From Candidatus Brocadia sp. (GTDB lineage: Bacteria > Planctomycetota > Brocadiia > Brocadiales > Brocadiaceae), in contig WYAU01000020.1 in assembly GCA_011525665.1 (NCBI GenBank), positions 45,834-109,833 of the forward strand: DNA of 64,000 nucleotides, written 5' to 3'. Made by a program: the position numbers and the translations under genes. The notes beneath the pieces were generated by a model. That model made no database searches. It had not been told where the DNA came from and saw nothing but the letters and a program-made list of their open reading frames with translations. Shown here piece after piece: positions 60,604 through 64,000 of the stretch. Positions within the stretch are counted from its first letter, which is position 1; each line of letters opens with the position of its first letter.

Positions 60604-63600
60604 ATGCAAAACACCGGAAATAACACATCGAACACAAATACTTTGACCTTTGATGAAGTCAAAGACGCAGAAAAAGAAGAAATCAAAAAACTTCGTAAAA
60701 AAAGATTGCCTGAAGGTAACAATTCTAGTGAAGAATTATTAGTTGGCCTTGCCTTTTCCGGCGGTGGTATTCGCAGCGCCACCTTTAATCTTGGCGTGCT
60801 GCAGGGCATGGCAGAATTGGGCATACTCCCCATCTTCGATTATCTATCAACGGTGTCCGGCGGCGGTTATATCGGGAGCTGGCTGGTAGCATGGATAAAA
60901 AACAAAGGTAGGCAGACTGCTATTGACAACCTGCATCCTGACCGGAGCAAGCATAATAATAAGGAGGAGCCTGAAGAAATCCATCACCTGCGTGATTACA
61001 GCAACTACCTGACGCCCCAAAAGGGGTTGCTTGGTGCTGATACGTGGTTGCTCCTTACAACATATCTGCGCAACTCATTCTTCAACCTGCTCATCCTCGT
61101 ATCAGTTCTTTTCTCCATTATAACCCTTATTCATCTCCTGCTTATCTTTCTCTATTACCCAGAGTCGCTCTTTCATTCCTGCATGAATATCGTTTGTTTG
61201 GTCATTCCTTTTATATTTATTATCATTTGCATCAGCTTCCTTAGCGGTTCAATGGAACGAAAGTGGTTGCCTTTTGTCTTGGTTATAGGAGCCTTATTCC
61301 TTAGCTACGGATTATGGAAGGGATATTATATTGATTCAATAAATTTATGGGAGTGGGTTTTTGCATCATTCCTGTTTTTCAGTTTTAGTTTTTTGCTTTT
61401 CACAATCACAAAAAGTGAAATAGATAAATGTAAAATCTTTAAAAAAACTATATTTTTTTTGATTGCGGGAGGCGTTGCTGGTGGACTATTTTTTGCTTTA
61501 TCATATTGGATGCAGAAAAGAGACATTGCCGTAAGCGACTTCAGGGAGGACGAGTTTATTGATTTATCCAAAGTAGAAACACTTTGTAAAACGCTGAGAA
61601 AAGATGGGATTATAGATGACAACGAAATACATTTTAAAGCCCACAATAATACACGTGAGCATTTCAATGAGATATTAGAAATTCCTTGTCTCTATGACAA
61701 TTTTATATGGAAGTATTACCGTAAATTTCTTTATGAGGAGATAGATTATTTTGCAGAAAAAACAGAAGATTATCGTAGAAAAACTTTTGCAAAATATATA
61801 GGTTATCAAGAAGAAAGGATCAAAAATCTAAATTGGTTTTTGTTGGATGAAATCTACCCAACCAGATTTCCGTTATACAAAATCCGAGCACTTTATAAAG
61901 AAACCAAAGAAATTATAGATGTTACTGATAGTTTGCGAGGTACAAAGGATACATTGAGCAAATCCTCTGATGAAAGCCTAATTTCATGGCTTAATAGATT
62001 GATACAGTATCCTGCTTTCTACGATAGGGTATGTTATTTCAAATTCAGTTCTAATGTAAACGATTTAGCAGAAAAGACCTCCGATTCCCGAAGGAAACAG
62101 TTTTCTGAAATAAATAAGGAAGCGCAAAACAACGTCAAAAAACTTAACCGCCTTCTCATTGAGGAGATGTTTCCCGCGGATTGTACAAAAAGCAAACTTA
62201 GCCGTTTGGTCTTTGCATGTTTTGGCATGCCCACGGTTATATTGATATTTCTTTTTGCGGGCGCTGTTTGGTTTCTGCTGTCCAGAGATACCTTCTCCGA
62301 GGACGAGAAGAAAGGGCTTGGACATTTTGCCGTGTCTCTTCTTGGCTGGACGGCGCTGATAACCGCCTTGTTTGCTGTGACCATCTTTGGAGAAGTAATT
62401 TCAGGAAAAATCGTCATCTTGTTTCAGTCTATCGCCACCTTTGCCTGGGTCCATGTAATGATTGTTATGAGCGGGCTGTTACAGAGATTTATCACAGGAA
62501 CTGAAGGGAAGGGCGCAAAATGGGGTTTTAAGATAGCAATAGCCTTGGGAATGTGTATCATCATCGCGGGCTCTATTATCATCTCAGCCTGGTTGCCTCA
62601 CGTATTTCAATTAGATCAAACGTCGGATTGGGGGAAACTACTAATTGCTTTTGCTGTTTCTTTGGGAATTGCTTTTTTTATGCCCTGGGGGATGAATATC
62701 AACTCCCTTTCACTTCACACCCTTTATAAGGACAGACTGAAACGTGCATATCTTGGTGCGCTGGGAGATACTGAAATTGGTAGTAAGCAGAGCAATAAAG
62801 ATATGAAAAATATAAGAATCAACGAATTTCTTCCAGATAAAGGCTATGACGGTCCTTATCCCATCATAAATGTCACCCTTAATTTAACAAAAGGGGCAGA
62901 ACTCGCCTGGCAACAGCGTAAGGCGGCATCCTTTGTTTTCACCCCCCTGCACTATGGCTATTCACCCAATCATAGACATCCTCCTGAGGAGAATGGAAAA
63001 GATTTGGAAAAAGATGCATATCGTACATGGGACGATACAGGAAAATTTAAACTTAGCGATGCCATGGCCATCTCCGGCGCTGCGGCAAGTCCCAGCATGG
63101 GATACCGTTCATCAGGCGCCCTCGCTTTTATTATGATGGTGTTTAATGTCCGCCTTGGCCAGTGGTTTGGCAATCCAAGACACAAAAAAACCTTCGGGAA
63201 ATATGGGGTGACTGGTTGTTCAGGGTTGTATTATCTCTTGAAGGAGCTATTTGGGTGGAGCGATGACCGTGGAAAATACGTTTATCTTTCCGACGGGGGA
63301 CACTTCGAGAACCTGGGCATTTATGAACTTGTCAGGAGACGGTGCCGGTACATCGTTGCCTGCGACGTGGGTGAAGACCCCGATATGGAGTTCGGCGATC
63401 TTGCAAATGCCATTGAAAAATGCCGCACCGACTTCGGCATTAATATTTCTATCAATGTAGAACGGATGAAGAAGGACAAGGAATCGGGAAACAGCGGCAG
63501 CCATTATGCCATAGGAACCATTAAATATACAAAAGTTGATTCCGAAACTCCATTTGATGGTATCCTCGTTTATATCAAGTCCTCATTAACCGGCGACGAG

Positions 63601-63822
63601 TCCCTGGATATCAAGAGTTATCGGACGCAGAACGATACATTTCCCCATCAAACCACGCTTAATCAGATGTTTGACGAATCCCAGTTTGAAGCCTACAGGA
63701 CCCTTGGCTACCATGTGATTAAGAAGGTTTTTGGCATGGTATCTCAGGAAACGCGAAACAGTAAAAATGCCAAGAAAATCTTTGATAAGCTTAGTATTTA
63801 TTACATATTGTATCCCCCATAA
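60604..63822 (+). CDS. Large membrane patatin-like phospholipase
   Basis: About 1,072 residues from the ATG at 60604, chosen for the CCGGAGGT site five bases upstream. The N-terminal patatin motifs are complete: the oxyanion-hole AFSGGGIRSATFNLGVLQG and the nucleophile elbow STVSGGGYIGSW. A very large insert of ~700 residues with several membrane-helix groups and charged soluble parts follows, and the catalytic Asp comes at the end (LSDGGHFENLGIYELV). The patatin fold is thus split around membrane segments. It probably deacylates membrane lipids in situ. It may be linked to unusual lipids, but this is inferred. Confidence 0.85.
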   Translation: MQNTGNNTSNTNTLTFDEVKDAEKEEIKKLRKKRLPEGNNSSEELLVGLAFSGGGIRSATFNLGVLQGMAELGILPIFDYLSTVSGGGYIGSWLVAWIKNKGRQTAIDNLHPDRSKHNNKEEPEEIHHLRDYSNYLTPQKGLLGADTWLLLTTYLRNSFFNLLILVSVLFSIITLIHLLLIFLYYPESLFHSCMNIVCLVIPFIFIIICISFLSGSMERKWLPFVLVIGALFLSYGLWKGYYIDSINLWEWVFASFLFFSFSFLLFTITKSEIDKCKIFKKTIFFLIAGGVAGGLFFALSYWMQKRDIAVSDFREDEFIDLSKVETLCKTLRKDGIIDDNEIHFKAHNNTREHFNEILEIPCLYDNFIWKYYRKFLYEEIDYFAEKTEDYRRKTFAKYIGYQEERIKNLNWFLLDEIYPTRFPLYKIRALYKETKEIIDVTDSLRGTKDTLSKSSDESLISWLNRLIQYPAFYDRVCYFKFSSNVNDLAEKTSDSRRKQFSEINKEAQNNVKKLNRLLIEEMFPADCTKSKLSRLVFACFGMPTVILIFLFAGAVWFLLSRDTFSEDEKKGLGHFAVSLLGWTALITALFAVTIFGEVISGKIVILFQSIATFAWVHVMIVMSGLLQRFITGTEGKGAKWGFKIAIALGMCIIIAGSIIISAWLPHVFQLDQTSDWGKLLIAFAVSLGIAFFMPWGMNINSLSLHTLYKDRLKRAYLGALGDTEIGSKQSNKDMKNIRINEFLPDKGYDGPYPIINVTLNLTKGAELAWQQRKAASFVFTPLHYGYSPNHRHPPEENGKDLEKDAYRTWDDTGKFKLSDAMAISGAAASPSMGYRSSGALAFIMMVFNVRLGQWFGNPRHKKTFGKYGVTGCSGLYYLLKELFGWSDDRGKYVYLSDGGHFENLGIYELVRRRCRYIVACDVGEDPDMEFGDLANAIEKCRTDFGINISINVERMKKDKESGNSGSHYAIGTIKYTKVDSETPFDGILVYIKSSLTGDESLDIKSYRTQNDTFPHQTTLNQMFDESQFEAYRTLGYHVIKKVFGMVSQETRNSKNAKKIFDKLSIYYILYPP

Positions 63823-63908
63823 TATTGGATACCATGATGATTGATTTGTTTGCATCTCAATGCCTGAAATGCGCTAACCCGGATTTTTCACCGAAGAGAT
63901 AGAAATCC

Positions 63909-63960
63909 CCTGTTGTTTATGGTATAAGATGTTTGTAAAGAACAGATTATACACAACAGG
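63909..63960. repeat. Inverted repeat at the window's right end
   Basis: CCTGTTGT (63909-63916) and ACAACAGG (63953-63960) flank an AT-rich stretch. The right arm merges into a Shine-Dalgarno for the next gene. It might be an insertion-sequence end or an operator. Too little sequence follows to decide. Confidence 0.35.
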
Positions 63961-63973
63961 AGGAGGGTTGAAG

Positions 63974-64000
63974 GTGAAAACAGGGTGTAAAGATGCAATA
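63974..64000 (+). CDS. Start of a further gene (partial)
   Basis: GTG at 63974, with AGGAGGAGGG just upstream, opens a frame reading MKTGCKDAI up to the window edge. A TTG two codons earlier is an alternative. Nine codons are not enough to identify the product; a transposase is one possibility given the flanking inverted repeat. Confidence 0.35.

Overview
The window is one contiguous bacterial chromosome segment with dense operons, good Shine-Dalgarno sequences and moderate GC by eye. Lipid A/LPS sugar synthesis (kdsA), a FadL-type outer-membrane protein, muropeptide recycling (murQ), a full chemotaxis operon, scattered cobalamin genes and an unusual ketosynthase/ACP/radical-SAM cluster point to a Gram-negative planctomycete-type organism. 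My best guess is an anammox bacterium (Ca. Brocadiales), but this is an inference from gene content; no rRNA or hydrazine gene is present to prove it.

Layout. 1-5100: the dnaK 3' end, then cobalamin/cobalt genes (cbiB, cbiQ, a broken cbiO, cbiA/cobB) with a YkgJ-like cysteine-cluster gene. 5123-19101 (minus strand): a chemotaxis island starting at a near-consensus sigma-28 promoter and running through an HTH gene, cheY, cheX, a CheX-receiver fusion, cheA, MCP, hemerythrin, cheW, a heme-type MCP, cheD, cheC, cheY, cheR and cheB. Two decayed small ORFs (four-helix-bundle and GxxExxY types) interrupt it. 19382-34056: mixed housekeeping genes (epimerase, tRNA-Ala, M50-like protease, TMTC-like TPR protein, larC, nadD, a seven-repeat propeller protein, murQ, uvrC, a shortened cinA, fadL).

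34057-47401: a regulatory and biosynthetic block. It holds an HD-GYP response regulator, a REC-GAF-PAS protein, an NtrC-type sigma-54 activator, three FabF-like ketosynthases, an ACP, a B12-binding-type radical SAM enzyme and a large sensor kinase. The three ketosynthases keep different parts of the Cys-His-His triad (complete; Cys-His-Gln; Cys only). This is the strongest candidate for an unusual pathway, and a ladderane-like or type II polyketide-like lipid product is a reasonable hypothesis.

47805-64000: a bidirectional terminator, HU, cbiF with a secreted partner, kdsA, and tRNA-Thr followed by a small degraded island (DUF499 ATPase fragment, higBA toxin-antitoxin). That island ends in a decayed copy of the tRNA 3' half. 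After it come a phosphodiesterase plus cysC pair, fabG, ribD, aroA and a very large membrane patatin-like protein. The window ends at what looks like the beginning of another gene.

Recurring themes are cyclic-di-GMP and phosphorelay signalling (HD-GYP, an MshEN-like insert in CheA), genes shortened by internal deletions (cbiO, cinA), and short dispersed palindromes, one of them inside the nadD reading frame.
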